NCBI RefSeq assembly: GCF_014174375.1
Contig: NZ_JABEQE010000002.1
Span: forward strand, 124,001-188,000
Direction of reading: 5' to 3'
DNA from: Gluconacetobacter asukensis
GTDB lineage: Bacteria > Pseudomonadota > Alphaproteobacteria > Acetobacterales > Acetobacteraceae
DNA: 64,000 nt
How positions within the stretch are numbered: the stretch's first letter is position 1; each line of letters opens with the position of its first letter. The notes below the pieces were generated by a model, which worked only from the letters and a program-made list of their open reading frames with translations, was not told the DNA's origin and ran no database searches. A program made the translations under genes and the position numbers. Shown one piece after another: positions 17,902-28,390 of this stretch.

Positions 17902-19161
17902 ATGGCCGACACCCCGTCTGGAACCGGCAGGCTCGATGGCCGCAATCCCGGGATCGACCTCGTGCGCGGCGCATCGATCCTCCTGGTCGTCTCGCACCAC
18001 ATGGCCCTGCGGATTCCGCTGGCAAAGGCCGGCCTCGCCGGGATCGTCCCCCTGCCGATCCTTCGCCTCTTCAGCTGGTTCGGCGCCGAGGCCGTCTTCC
18101 TGTTCTTCGTCGTGTCCGGCTTTCTCGTCACCAGCCACACGATCCGGCGATGGGGCGCCCTGTCCACGCTGGACCCGCGCGCCTTCTATAGCCGGCGGCT
18201 GGCCCGCATCGCGCCCTGCCTGCTCGCCCTGGTCGGCATCCTGACGCTGCTCGATCTGCTGGGCGTCCCCAACTACGTCATCACCCGCGCCGACCAGTCC
18301 CTTGGGCGCGCGATCTTCTCCGCGCTGACCATGCATCTGAACTGGTACGAAGGGCGGACCGGCTACCTGCCGGGCGGCTGGGACGTGCTGTGGTCCCTCT
18401 CGATCGAGGAACTCTTCTATCTCGGCTTTCCCGTCCTCTGCCTGTGCCTGGCGCGCACTCCCCGGCTCCGCACCGGCCTGTTCGCACTCGTCGCACTCTC
18501 GCTGCCGCTCACCCTCGACGCCTTGGCCACCGCGCCGGAGGTCTGGCAGGAAAAGGCTTACCTGCCCGGAATCGCGGCCATCGCGGCCGGCGTCTGCGCG
18601 GCGATCATGGTGGCGGGCCGGCCCGCTCCGCGCCCGGCGATCGTCACGACCCTGGGCTGTCTCGCCACCCTGGCGCTGCTGGCAGTCTTCCTGCAGGAAA
18701 ATGCCCTTTTCCGGATTCTGGGCAATAGCACGATGCTGGTGCTGACACTCGGCTGCGCCGCCATACTGGTCGCCTTCCACTGGGGCTGGGGACAACGGTG
18801 CCTGGCGCGCGGCACCAGATGGCTCCGCTCCTTCGGCTTCATGAGCTACGAAATCTACCTGACCCACATGTTCGTGGTGTTCCCGCTCGTCGGCCTGTTC
18901 CACCTCAGCGGCGGTACCATGCGCACCGGCTGGCTCTGGTTCGCCCCCGCCTTCATCCTGTCCTGGCTGCTGGGATGGTTGACCGATAGGCTGGTCTCGA
19001 CACCAGCCAATCGTCGGCTTCGGATGTGGCTTCAGGTCGAGGCGGATACACATGACAGACACGACGATACGGATCACCGATCAGCCGACCGCCGAGGAAT
19101 GCGCCGCTGTCCTGAACACGCTGCGGCGATTTACGCGCGCCACCGTTCCCGTCCTCGATAA
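17902..19161 (+). CDS. Acyltransferase family 3 (OafA/YrhL-like) membrane protein
   Basis: 419 residues with about ten membrane segments. The first conserved block IDLVRGASILLVVSHHM includes the His used by this family, with FFVVSGFLVT and FYSRRLARIAPCLLAL after it. These enzymes O-acylate sugars, lipids or exopolysaccharides at the inner membrane. The last ~36 residues (HDRHDDTDHRSADRRGMRR...) are read from the first 110 bases of the next gene in another frame and are unlike a membrane enzyme tail, so the ancestral stop may have been lost. The substrate is unknown; the CcmB gene 18 bases upstream is probably an unrelated neighbour. Confidence 0.85.
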   Translation: MADTPSGTGRLDGRNPGIDLVRGASILLVVSHHMALRIPLAKAGLAGIVPLPILRLFSWFGAEAVFLFFVVSGFLVTSHTIRRWGALSTLDPRAFYSRRLARIAPCLLALVGILTLLDLLGVPNYVITRADQSLGRAIFSALTMHLNWYEGRTGYLPGGWDVLWSLSIEELFYLGFPVLCLCLARTPRLRTGLFALVALSLPLTLDALATAPEVWQEKAYLPGIAAIAAGVCAAIMVAGRPAPRPAIVTTLGCLATLALLAVFLQENALFRILGNSTMLVLTLGCAAILVAFHWGWGQRCLARGTRWLRSFGFMSYEIYLTHMFVVFPLVGLFHLSGGTMRTGWLWFAPAFILSWLLGWLTDRLVSTPANRRLRMWLQVEADTHDRHDDTDHRSADRRGMRRCPEHAAAIYARHRSRPR

Positions 19162-19477
19162 TCAGGATTTCGCCGCTCTGGTCAGCATGGATGGCGACAC
19201 CATCGTTGGCGGCCTGATCGCATCCTCCCGCTGGGGCGGCTTTCACATCGAAATGCTGGCATTGCCCGACATAATGCGCGGCAAGGGCCTGGGCTCCCAT
19301 CTGCTCACGCTGGCGGAAGAGGAGGCACGGCGGCGGGCCTGTCATCACATGTGGCTCGATACGCAGGCCTTCCAGGCCAGGCAGTTCTACGAACGCCACG
19401 GCTTCGCGGTCTTCGGCCAGATCGACGGACCGGCCCCGTATTACCCGCGCTATTTCATGCAGAAGGTTCTGGCATAA
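19052..19477 (+). CDS. GNAT-family N-acetyltransferase
   Basis: 141 residues. The acetyl-CoA-binding motif is MRGKGLGSHLLTLAEEEARRR (Q/RxxGxG/A type), followed by ARQFYERHGFAVFGQI, typical of GNAT enzymes. The IEMLALPDIMRGKG strand precedes it as usual. The acceptor substrate cannot be told. The gene starts inside the 3' end of the acyltransferase gene with a 110-base overlap. Confidence 0.88.
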   Translation: MTDTTIRITDQPTAEECAAVLNTLRRFTRATVPVLDNQDFAALVSMDGDTIVGGLIASSRWGGFHIEMLALPDIMRGKGLGSHLLTLAEEEARRRACHHMWLDTQAFQARQFYERHGFAVFGQIDGPAPYYPRYFMQKVLA

Positions 19478-19488
19478 CCCCCACCTGC

Positions 19489-19731
19489 TTACTGGATGTT
19501 GTCGCCCTCGCGCCGGCTGGTCCGCATGAGCCAGTCGATCTGGTTACGGACCTTCAGCCAGAACATGACGTCATCGGGCCGATCCTCCTCCAGGCAGCGG
19601 ACGATATGACGCATCGTCATGCCGCGCGCCCCAGCGCCACACACAGCGATCAGAGAATGCGCCATCGCCCGGACACTGACCTTCTTCCGCGCACTCGGCT
19701 GCGATCCCTCCCGCGTATTTGCCTTGAACAT
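19489..19731 (-). CDS. Small hypothetical protein
   Basis: 80 residues from the ATG at 19731 (MFKANTREGSQPSARKKVSV). The second half, HIVRCLEEDRPDDVMFWLKVRNQIDWLMRTSRREG, looks like two amphipathic helices. No family recognised. It converges with the GNAT gene, ending 11 bases from its stop. Codon use looks coding, but no strong ribosome-binding site is seen; a longer reading to 19839 is less likely. Confidence 0.5.
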   Translation of the reverse strand: MFKANTREGSQPSARKKVSVRAMAHSLIAVCGAGARGMTMRHIVRCLEEDRPDDVMFWLKVRNQIDWLMRTSRREGDNIQ

Positions 19732-20049
19732 TGATGATGATCCACAAGCCGTTTCGTCATGAGAGAGAGAGCCCCGCACACCACGCCGGGCCGTCACTTC
19801 CCGGATCGGCAACGCGCACGCCCCGGCATCGATCAGCAAAAAATGGCCGATCGAGTAGGAAGCGATCGTGCCCCTGCCCGCTTCATGGCGTGAGAATATA
19901 AAACAAGACCTTTCCAGTCCTATTTCGACTTACTCAAGCCCTTCAGGTTACCCCCGCTATTCTTGCTTAGATAGACCCGTAACGATGGTTTCATTATGGC
20001 TTATCGACAACGAATTATGTCGACCCACCCGCCAGGAGGAATCATCCTG
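19732..20049. other. Intergenic stretch, no gene seen
   Basis: About 320 bases, less GC-rich than the surroundings, with scattered TATAAAAC-like and TTATGG-like stretches around 19890-20000. I see no convincing coding region. It may hold the promoter of the small minus-strand gene. The right end carries the decarboxylase terminator. Confidence 0.5.
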
Positions 20050-20081
20050 AAAACAGAAAACTCGTCGCGAAGGGCGACGGG
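20050..20081 (-). terminator. Intrinsic terminator after the decarboxylase gene
   Basis: On the minus strand CCCGTCGC-CCTTC-GCGACGAG forms an 8-bp stem (one G-T pair) followed by TTTTCTGTTTT. It lies about 57 bases after the stop codon at 20138. Confidence 0.7.
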
Positions 20082-20137
20082 TTTCAGCAGCGGGCCGACC
20101 ATCGGAAGCACCCCGCGAAAGGGCGCGTCCGCAATCG

Positions 20138-21268
20138 TCAGATATAATGCTCGGTCAGCGGCGCGAAACCGTTGAACCGGGTGGAGCAGTAGGTCGAAAC
20201 ATAAGCCCCGGTCGACAGCAGCTCGATCCGGTCGCCCGACGCCAGATCCAGCGGCAGGGCGTAGGGCGCCTTTTCGTACATGATGTCCGCACCGTCGCAG
20301 GTCGGGCCGGCAATCGCCACCTTACCCGTGGCGCCACCATCATGCGGCGTGCGGATGCCGTAGCGGATCGACTCGCCCTCGGTCTCGGCCAGGCCGCCGA
20401 AACGGCCGATGTCGAGATAGACCCAGCGCGTATCGTCCTTCAGCCCGCGGCGGGTCACCAGCACGACCTCGGACGACACCACGCCGGCATCGCCGACGAT
20501 GAAGCGCCCGGGCTCGACGATCATCTCCGGCAGGTCGTTGCCGAAATGCTCGGTCATCGCATGGCTGATCGCCAGCGCGAACCGGTCGATCTCGGGCACG
20601 TCCTCACGGTAACGGATCGGGAAGCCGCCGCCCAGATTGACCATGCGCAGGTTCAGCCCCGCCGCGGCCAGGTCGGTGAACAGCATGCCGACCCGCGCGA
20701 TCGCGGCTTCGTACGCATCGGTCGTCGTCTGCTGGCTGCCGACGTGGAACGACAGGCCATACGGGTCCAGCCCCAGCTCGCGGGCGCGCAGCATCAGGTC
20801 GCGCGCACTGTCCAGCGTGGTGCCGAACTTGCGCGACAGCGGCCATTCCGCACCCTCGTTCTCGACGATCAGGCGGCAATAGACGCGCGATCCCGGCGCA
20901 TGGCGGGCCAGCTTTTCCAGTTCCTCGATGCAGTCGAAAGCATACATCGTCACACCGGCCGCATGGGCATTGGCGATCGCCGATACCTTCTTGACGGTGT
21001 TGCCGAACGAAATGTCCTGCGCCTGCGCACCCGCATCGAGGCACATGCGGATCTCTTCCCACGACGCGGCGTCGAAGGCCGAGCCCAGCGACACCAGCCG
21101 GCGCAGAATGGCTTCCGCCGGATTGGCCTTCACCGCATAATAGATGCGCGCCAGCGGCAGCACGTCGTGCAGCGAGCGATAGCGGGCCTCGACGCGGTCG
21201 ACATCGACGACGAGGCAGGGCGTGGCGGGAGCATGCTCCGCCAGAAAATGGGCGATTTTGGGAGTCAT
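20138..21268 (-). CDS. Type III PLP-dependent ornithine/lysine decarboxylase
   Basis: 376 residues with the alanine-racemase-like fold used by eukaryotic-type ornithine decarboxylases. PLP Lys47 is in YYAVKANP, then HVGSQ at 175-179, NLGGGFP at 211-217, EPGR at 252-255 and the catalytic Cys324-Asp325 in CDGADIMYE. It makes putrescine (or cadaverine), the start of polyamine synthesis. It could also act on lysine or diaminopimelate-like substrates; the specificity loop was not resolved. Start ATG at 21268, with AGAAGGGA upstream. Single gene with its own terminator, divergent from the YihY-like gene. Confidence 0.9.
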   Translation of the reverse strand: MTPKIAHFLAEHAPATPCLVVDVDRVEARYRSLHDVLPLARIYYAVKANPAEAILRRLVSLGSAFDAASWEEIRMCLDAGAQAQDISFGNTVKKVSAIANAHAAGVTMYAFDCIEELEKLARHAPGSRVYCRLIVENEGAEWPLSRKFGTTLDSARDLMLRARELGLDPYGLSFHVGSQQTTTDAYEAAIARVGMLFTDLAAAGLNLRMVNLGGGFPIRYREDVPEIDRFALAISHAMTEHFGNDLPEMIVEPGRFIVGDAGVVSSEVVLVTRRGLKDDTRWVYLDIGRFGGLAETEGESIRYGIRTPHDGGATGKVAIAGPTCDGADIMYEKAPYALPLDLASGDRIELLSTGAYVSTYCSTRFNGFAPLTEHYI

Positions 21269-21532
21269 CGCACCCAAATCCCTTCTGTGAAATCTACCCG
21301 GAACTTGCGCCGGACAGGTGTTGCGAAACGGTCTAACGGACCAGCGACCAGAACCGGGCCCCGAAGGGCCCCCAATTGCCAGAACGCTTGACGTCGTTGC
21401 GTAACCTCAGAGGGCCAGTGGCACGTGCGTTGTTGCGTGGAGAGCGCATATGGGGGCAAAGCACCTTGCGCGCAACAGAAAAATCGTCCCCTGCGCATGT
21501 TTTTTCGTTAGGTAGTGCAAACCCGCCGGGCG

Positions 21533-22510
21533 ATGGCCGCCCACCACGGGGCGCACGCCGCCCCACACCCGACCGACGGAGCGAACTTGATCGTCCTGCA
21601 GCCAGACAAACCCGATCATCTTGCCGATACGCCCCCTGATCTGAGGCGACTCTGGCGGCCGGTCCTGCGCCGCATGCTCCATAACCTGACGTCGGACCAG
21701 ATCACCCTGGCCGCGGCGGGATGCGCGTTCTATGCGACGCTGTCCCTGTTCCCGGCCATCAGCACCCTGATCTCGATCTACGGGCTGGTGCTGAACCCGG
21801 ACACGGTGGAGCCGCAGCTCGACCTGCTGCGGCACCTGCTGCCGCCCTCGGCCTTCACCCTGATCGGCGAACGGATCCACACGCTGGCGGCCGAGCCCCA
21901 TTCGTCGCTGACGCTCAACCTGATCATCTCCACCACCATCGCACTATGGTCGGCCTCGGCCGCCACGCGCTCGATCATCGCCGCCGTCAATATCGCCTAC
22001 GGCACCACCGAGACACGGGGCTTCATCCGGTTCCAGATGGTGGCGCTGGGCATGACGCTGTGCGCGATCTGCGGCGCGGTGCTGACGCTGGCGGTCATGG
22101 TGGCGCTGCCGGTCCTGATCAATTTCATTCCCGAACGGCTGGGCCTGGCGCCGCCGCCCTGGTCGATCGAACTGCTGGTACAGATGGGCGGCCCGCTGCT
22201 GCTGCTGCTGTTCGTCCTCGTGGCCTGCACGCTGCTCTACCGGCTCGGGCCCAGCCGCCCCGCCGTCCCGTGGCGCCGCATCCTGCCCGGCTCCTGCGCG
22301 GCAACCCTGATCTGGATCGTCACTTCGGTCGGGGTCTCGTACTATATCGGCACCATCGCCACCTACAACGCCACGTACGGGCCATTGGGCGCGGTGGTGG
22401 CGACGATGATGTGGTTCTTCGTGACCGCCTATGTCGTCATGCTGGGCGCGGAACTGAACGCGGGGCTGGAAGAAGAAATGGAGCAGGCCCGCTCCGCCAA
22501 GCCCCAGTAA
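21533..22510 (+). CDS. YihY/BrkB-family inner-membrane protein
   Basis: 325 residues with about six membrane segments. The family pattern is clear: DQITLAAAGCAFYATLSLFPAISTLISIYGL, LLPPSAFTLIGERIH, SASAATRSIIAAVNIAYGTTETRGF and YNATYGPLGAVVATMMWFFVTAYVVMLGAELNA. YihY proteins were once called RNase BN; the function is unsettled and transport is suspected. The ATG at 21533 is used; a GTG at 21515 is in frame. The gene begins 264 bases from the divergent decarboxylase gene and converges with rlpA. Confidence 0.9.
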   Translation: MAAHHGAHAAPHPTDGANLIVLQPDKPDHLADTPPDLRRLWRPVLRRMLHNLTSDQITLAAAGCAFYATLSLFPAISTLISIYGLVLNPDTVEPQLDLLRHLLPPSAFTLIGERIHTLAAEPHSSLTLNLIISTTIALWSASAATRSIIAAVNIAYGTTETRGFIRFQMVALGMTLCAICGAVLTLAVMVALPVLINFIPERLGLAPPPWSIELLVQMGGPLLLLLFVLVACTLLYRLGPSRPAVPWRRILPGSCAATLIWIVTSVGVSYYIGTIATYNATYGPLGAVVATMMWFFVTAYVVMLGAELNAGLEEEMEQARSAKPQ

Positions 22511-22576
22511 CATGCGGTTTCAAAGGCCCCGCCGACCGCGGCAAGGCCGGCCCGCCGGCGACCGATACCAACCGGC

Positions 22577-23221
22577 TCAGTGGCGGTGGGCGGCGTCCGT
22601 CACGCGGCGCACCGCATGCGGCCCGGCGGCGGCAATCGCGTCCGCGCTGCTGTCCGAGGCTTCGGCCTGCGCGACTTCAACGGGCGAAGCCGGCTGAATC
22701 ACGACATGGGCGGTCCCGGCATTGAGCATCCCCAGCTGTGCCGCAGCAGCGGGGGACAGGTCGATAATCCGGCGACCGAGGAACGGGCCACGGTCATTCA
22801 CCGTCACCACCACCGAACGACCGGTATCCTGCGAGCGCACCAGCACCCGCGTCCCCATCGGCAGGGTCGGATGCGCGGCCGTCAGCGCCCTGGGGTCGAA
22901 ATTGCTGCCCGACGAGGTCCGGCGCACCACCTCATGCCGGGGACGGCGCGCATGGCCATACCAGCTGGCCACCCCCTGCTCGGACCAGGCGAGCGCGGAC
23001 CGGCTGGCGGCCGCCAGCGCATGCGACCGCCGCGCCAGCGCCGCGCGGACCGAGGCCGCCCACGCCGTCACGGGGCGGCCATCGGCCCCCGGGGCCTGGG
23101 CATCGGACATCGCGGCATCGGACGATGCACGCACCGGCGCCGTATCCACCCCCTCATGGGCACAGGCGGCCGACACGAAGAAAACGAGGCAGAGCAGCGA
23201 CAGCATCGCCTGGCCACCCAT
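22577..23221 (-). CDS. rlpA: RlpA-family septal/peptidoglycan protein
   Basis: 214 residues. A hydrophobic leader (MLSLLCLVFFVSAACA) may be a signal peptide, with a Cys that only loosely fits a lipobox. A double-psi beta-barrel domain follows at ~90-185: GVASWYGHARRPRHEVVRRTSSG, LTAAHPTLPMGTRVLVRS, VVVTVNDRGPF. RlpA proteins cleave or bind denuded glycan strands at the septum. The usual C-terminal SPOR domain is absent. The ATG at 23221 is preferred because GAGGA lies six bases before it; an ATG two codons upstream has no spacing for it. Confidence 0.85.
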   Translation of the reverse strand: MGGQAMLSLLCLVFFVSAACAHEGVDTAPVRASSDAAMSDAQAPGADGRPVTAWAASVRAALARRSHALAAASRSALAWSEQGVASWYGHARRPRHEVVRRTSSGSNFDPRALTAAHPTLPMGTRVLVRSQDTGRSVVVTVNDRGPFLGRRIIDLSPAAAAQLGMLNAGTAHVVIQPASPVEVAQAEASDSSADAIAAAGPHAVRRVTDAAHRH

Positions 23222-23535
23222 TCGCATTCCTCGTCGTGTCCGGTGCAGTTCCAATGCGCTTTCAGTCCTCTTCGGATCAATCAGCCAGTATCGGGTCACA
23301 ATAAAGCAGTCCCGCGACCGTTGAGTCCAGTTTTTTCCACCACGATACCGGCGCGACAGCCTGGCAAGATTCGGTGCCGCCCCGGTTTTCCCGTGCCGCC
23401 GGCATTTGCACCGTCAATTATGGCAATTTTCAGCCTTCATTACTGCCGCCCCCGATACAGGGCTGCGGCAGGGCCGCCGCACCGGCCATGATCATTCTCT
23501 TGGAACCGGCCGAAGGTCGTGCTACGGCGCCTGTG
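23222..23535. other. Divergent intergenic region between rlpA and aroQ
   Basis: About 310 bases that should hold promoters for both rlpA and the aroQ-accB-accC operon. I see T-rich and AT-rich patches near 23320-23350 and 23410-23440 but no clear -35/-10 pair, riboswitch or inverted repeat. Confidence 0.4.
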
Positions 23536-23994
23536 ATGATAAAGCGCCCTCTGATCGCGGTCCTGAACGGGCCCAACCTGAACATGCTCGGAATGCGCCA
23601 GCCCGAAGTCTATGGTCGCGCGACCCTGGACGACGTGGAACAGATCTGCATCCAGGCCGCCGAGCGGCTGGATGTCGCCATCGACTTCCGCCAGACCAAC
23701 GGCGAGGGCGAGCTGGTGTCGTGGGTGCAGGAATGCCGCAACCGCGCGCAGGGGATCGTTATCAATCCGGCCGCCTACGGCCACACTTCAATCGCCCTGC
23801 TCGACGCGCTCCTGGCCGTCGAGCTGCCGGTGATCGAGGTCCATATCTCCAACATTCACCGCCGCGAAGAATTCCGCCATCATACCTATTGCTCCCGGGC
23901 CGCCGCAGGAATCATCTGCGGTCTGGGCGTGCGTGGCTATGCAATGGCGCTTCAGGCGATGACAGACATGATTCTGGACGAGAACGATCGATGA
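23536..23994 (+). CDS. aroQ: Type II 3-dehydroquinate dehydratase
   Basis: 152 residues, normal for AroQ. It converts 3-dehydroquinate to 3-dehydroshikimate in the shikimate pathway. NGPNLNMLGMRQPEVYG holds the catalytic Tyr (residue 26) and lid Arg; INPAAYGHTSIAL, EVHISNIHRREEFR and GLGVRGYAMAL match the family. The start is the ATG at 23536. The accB start overlaps its stop (ATGA), an aroQ-accB-accC arrangement also known elsewhere in proteobacteria. Confidence 0.95.
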   Translation: MIKRPLIAVLNGPNLNMLGMRQPEVYGRATLDDVEQICIQAAERLDVAIDFRQTNGEGELVSWVQECRNRAQGIVINPAAYGHTSIALLDALLAVELPVIEVHISNIHRREEFRHHTYCSRAAAGIICGLGVRGYAMALQAMTDMILDENDR

Positions 23995-24437
23995 GCCGAC
24001 TGCTCGTGGACGCGGATGCCATTCGGGCATTGGCTGAAATTCTGACCGAAACCGGCCTGACCGAGATCGAGATCGCGGAGAAGGACAACCGCATCCGCGT
24101 TGCCCGCGCCGCGCCCGGCGTGGTCCATGCCGTGCCGGCGGCCCCGGCCGCCCCGATCGCGGCCGCCCCCGTCGCCGCCGCGCCGGCCGACCCGGCCAAG
24201 CATCCGGGCGCCGTCACCAGTCCGATGGTCGGCGTGGCCTACCTGACGCCCGACCCCAGCGCGCCCCCCTTCGTCACCGAAGGGCAGAGCGTCACCGCCG
24301 GGCAGACCCTGATGCTGATCGAGGCGATGAAAACCTTCAATCAGATCAAGGCCCCGCGCGCCGGCACGCTGAAGCAGTTCCTGGTCGTGTCGGGCGATCC
24401 GGTCGAATTCGGCGAAGTCCTGGCCATCATAGAGTAA
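23991..24437 (+). CDS. accB: Acetyl-CoA carboxylase biotin carboxyl carrier protein
   Basis: 148 residues. An N-terminal helical part ([22 protein letters not shown]) is joined by an Ala/Pro-rich linker (~43-70) to the biotinyl domain. The biotin-accepting residue is Lys114 in EAMKTFN; the Thr-Phe after it differs from the Met-Met of E. coli. A thumb-like segment ([11 protein letters not shown]) is present. It carries CO2 from AccC to the carboxyltransferase for malonyl-CoA synthesis. It starts in the aroQ stop and ends one base before the accC start. Confidence 0.96.
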   Translation: MSRLLVDADAIRALAEILTETGLTEIEIAEKDNRIRVARAAPGVVHAVPAAPAAPIAAAPVAAAPADPAKHPGAVTSPMVGVAYLTPDPSAPPFVTEGQSVTAGQTLMLIEAMKTFNQIKAPRAGTLKQFLVVSGDPVEFGEVLAIIE

Positions 24438-24438
24438 G

Positions 24439-25791
<1,353 letters not shown>

Positions 25792-25804
25792 GATTGAGCA
25801 TACT

Positions 25805-25923
25805 CAGGGCTCTGCCCTGGACCCGGCAGGGCCTGAGGCCCTGCACCCCAATCATTTGATAACGAATGGGTTTCCAAAGGGCATCTGCCCTTTGGTGGGT
25901 CAAGGGCAACGCCCTTGGCAACG
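25805..25923. repeat. F-type intergenic multi-hairpin element, copy F2 (inverted to F1)
   Basis: Reverse-complement relative of 11159-11276. It holds CAGGGC-TCT-GCCCTG, GCAGGGCCTGAGGCCCTGC (perfect arms), CCAAAGGGC-ATCT-GCCCTTTGG and CAAGGGC-AAC-GCCCTTG. Hairpin arms are complete although several bases differ from F1. It lies between the convergent accC and FUSC genes. Confidence 0.72.
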
Positions 25924-25940
25924 CCGGTCTTTCAGCGAAA

Positions 25941-28175
25941 TTACCCGAAAGCGGTATCCAGATACGGGCTCGACGCGTCGAAGAACATCCGGTTGGTGTC
26001 CAGCTCGTAGGAAATCACGTTCAGGCTGGCCAGGGCGCGGTCCATTTCCATCCGCACGCCCAGATTGTCTTCGTGCCCGGCCTGGGCCGCGATCCGCTGG
26101 CTGGCCAGCTTGGCCGCGCGTGCGGTGCGGCCGTAATGGCCGCCATAGCGGCCGCTGAACTGCTCCATGCGGCCCATCATGGCCTCGATCACCTGGGTAG
26201 CAGCGACCGGCAGCAGATTGCGCGCCAGGATGCGGCGCAGGCGGATGATGTTCAGGCCGATCGTCATCGCCGAGAGCGTACCTTGCAGATAGGCATCGAT
26301 CACCGGTTCCGGCGTCTCGCCGGCATTGGTCAGCAGCCGCACGAAACGGTCCACGTTCCGTTCGACCACGAAGATCGTGGTGGGCAGGCTGGGCGCCCGC
26401 GCCACATGCCGCAGGCCTTTCAGGATCTCGCTGCGCATCTGCCAGCGCATGGCGTTGGTATCGTTGGGCAGCACCAGCCGGAACGACCACATCGCGTACC
26501 ACAGCGCCAGGATCAGCGGCATGGCGGTATTGAAGAAGGTGACTTCGTCCAGCCGCCCCTGATTGTCCGGGCCGAGCAGGATGGGCAGGAACAGATTATA
26601 GGATACGGCGGCCAGGATGATCGTGGGATAGGCAAATGCCAGCCCGCCCGCCAGCATCGGCAGGCTGAGGCACAGGGCCAGGACTTCGAAAGTCGACGGC
26701 GTCGCCAGCGTCCACAGCACCAGCACCGCCGACACCCCCACCGCCCACAGCGCCCCGGTCAGGAAGGCCTGCGTCGCCAGCGCCGGCTTCTCCAGCGTCG
26801 AGAACAGGCTGCACACGATCGAGACGAACATCAGGAACAGCAGCCCGACCGACCAACCGGTGGTCATCCAGATCACCCCGGCACCGAAGATCGTGATCGA
26901 CGCACGCAGGCTGTTGGCGCCCGCCAGCCGCCAGTCGCGGAACGTCTTGATGCGATAATGGAAATGGTCGTGCGGCAGCGGGTGCAGGCTGGCCTCGAAC
27001 TGGGTGATCGCCCCTTCCAGATCTTCCAGCATCGCATCCAGCGCGTGATGCAGCATGCGCTGCCATTGCAGGCCGCGCGCCTCGTCCTCGCTGGCCGGGG
27101 CCCGGCTGTCGCTGCCCATCTCTTCGCCCAGCGAATCCGCGATCGCCTGGCGGCAGGTGGCGCGCAATCCCGCCAGTTGCAGCAGGCTGGGCTGGATGTC
27201 GCCGGCCTGCAGCCGCGCGGGCAGGGCCAGCAGGAAGGTCCGCACGGATGCGGCCGTCGTGCTGAAGACATCGCCCTCCACATGGCCGGGCATGTGCAGC
27301 AGCGCCGACAGGTCCAGCCCGCGTGACAGCAGCACCGCCACGCGCGCCAGCGCGGCGCGGGCATGGTCGCCCTCATGCCCGTGATGGCGGCCCAGTTCCA
27401 CCTCGGCGAACTCGATCTGGTCGCTCAACGTGGTGATGGTCGAAAACACGCCCCGCGCGCGCGTCAGGGCCTGCCCGTCGCCCCCCAGCAGGTCCGACAG
27501 CGCACGGGCGGCGCCGTCGATGGCGGTCAGGAAGTTGTGGGACAGCCGGTCGCGCGCCCGCTCGCCCAGCCGGAACTGGAACAGCGAGGAGACCGAGCTT
27601 TCCAGCACGATGCCCAGCACGATATAGGTCGCGCGCGCCATGGCGATCTGGAAGATATGTTCCGGGTCGGCAATGCCGTCCAGCGCGATGATGGCGTAGG
27701 TGAAGCCGCTGGCCCGCATCCCGTGGATGCGATAATTGGTCATGGTCGCCGGCCCGGGCAGCAGCGTGCCCACGAAGCAGAACAACCCGATCCCGACCGC
27801 CAGCAGCAGGATGAACAGCAGCGGCTGCTGCGGACAGGCCGCCACCAGCGCCACGGCGAAGATCGTGCCGACGACCATGCCGAACAGATGCCAGCGCGCC
27901 TTGGCCACGCTCTTGCCGCGCGTGCCCTGCGCGACCATCCACACCGTCAGGGCCGCCCATTGGGGGCTGCCCAGCTCCCACCACAATGCGATGCCCAGGG
28001 CGATCAGCGAGGTGATCGTGGTCCGCAGCGCATAGCCGAATGTCAGCAGGTCGGGGGCGAAGAGCCAGCGCAGATGGTCCTGCCGGCGGGAAAACCCCGA
28101 CCAGAGCTGGGACCAGAGATCGCGCAGCCGGGCCAGATCAGGGGTCAGCGACGGCTCGCGACTATTTCCCGGCAT
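25941..28175 (-). CDS. FUSC-family membrane protein (AaeB-like efflux subunit)
   Basis: 744 residues with two hydrophobic halves. Membrane segments lie at ~50-190 (LRTTITSLIALGIALWWELGSPQWAALTVWMV, then ILLLAVGIGLFCFVGTLL) and ~375-520. Each half is followed by a large soluble helical part, the last ending in RRILARNLLPVAATQVIEAMMGRMEQF. This is the FUSC layout seen in AaeB-type exporters of aromatic acids; the substrate is unknown. The ATG at 28175 is preceded by AGGAG at five bases. No membrane-fusion partner gene lies next to it, unlike aaeA-aaeB. Confidence 0.85.
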   Translation of the reverse strand: MPGNSREPSLTPDLARLRDLWSQLWSGFSRRQDHLRWLFAPDLLTFGYALRTTITSLIALGIALWWELGSPQWAALTVWMVAQGTRGKSVAKARWHLFGMVVGTIFAVALVAACPQQPLLFILLLAVGIGLFCFVGTLLPGPATMTNYRIHGMRASGFTYAIIALDGIADPEHIFQIAMARATYIVLGIVLESSVSSLFQFRLGERARDRLSHNFLTAIDGAARALSDLLGGDGQALTRARGVFSTITTLSDQIEFAEVELGRHHGHEGDHARAALARVAVLLSRGLDLSALLHMPGHVEGDVFSTTAASVRTFLLALPARLQAGDIQPSLLQLAGLRATCRQAIADSLGEEMGSDSRAPASEDEARGLQWQRMLHHALDAMLEDLEGAITQFEASLHPLPHDHFHYRIKTFRDWRLAGANSLRASITIFGAGVIWMTTGWSVGLLFLMFVSIVCSLFSTLEKPALATQAFLTGALWAVGVSAVLVLWTLATPSTFEVLALCLSLPMLAGGLAFAYPTIILAAVSYNLFLPILLGPDNQGRLDEVTFFNTAMPLILALWYAMWSFRLVLPNDTNAMRWQMRSEILKGLRHVARAPSLPTTIFVVERNVDRFVRLLTNAGETPEPVIDAYLQGTLSAMTIGLNIIRLRRILARNLLPVAATQVIEAMMGRMEQFSGRYGGHYGRTARAAKLASQRIAAQAGHEDNLGVRMEMDRALASLNVISYELDTNRMFFDASSPYLDTAFG

Positions 28176-28227
28176 CCATGCTCCTGCACTGCACCCGCCG
28201 CCGGACGGCGGTTTCACGTCCTCTCTC

Positions 28228-28286
28228 AGAGCCTGACCAAAAAGGCACACTGGCGGCGATCCAGCGCGCGTTTTCGGTCGGGCTCT
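28228..28286. repeat. Short R-like inverted-repeat element, copy R5
   Basis: 59 bases. The left arm AGAGCCTGACCAAAAA pairs with the right arm end TTTTCGGTCGGGCTCT except at two positions. Inside is CACTGGCGGCGATCCAGCGCGCG, quoted here as CACTGGCGGCG and CCAGCGCGCG, resembling the ends of R3. The long core of other R elements is missing. It lies between the FUSC start and the apt terminator. Confidence 0.55.
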
Positions 28287-28360
28287 TTAATCACCATTAG
28301 ATCACCGCGCCATCCGCCGACAGCACAGGGACCGAATAGCAGAGGTCACGAAACCGTATT

Positions 28361-28384
28361 CCCCGGCCGCCGGGGCGGCCGGGG
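28361..28384 (-). terminator. GC-rich hairpin after apt
   Basis: CCCCGGCCG and CGGCCGGGG form a 9-bp stem with a six-base loop, six bases after the apt stop. No T-run follows on the minus strand, so this may be a 3'-end stabiliser or a rho-assisted stop. Confidence 0.45.
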
Positions 28385-28390
28385 ACAGTG

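Noticed and set aside
19868-20050. Short plus-strand open frame between the small hypothetical gene and the decarboxylase
   Set aside because: Codon use and amino acid mix are unlike the neighbours, and it overlaps the decarboxylase terminator; no ribosome-binding site.
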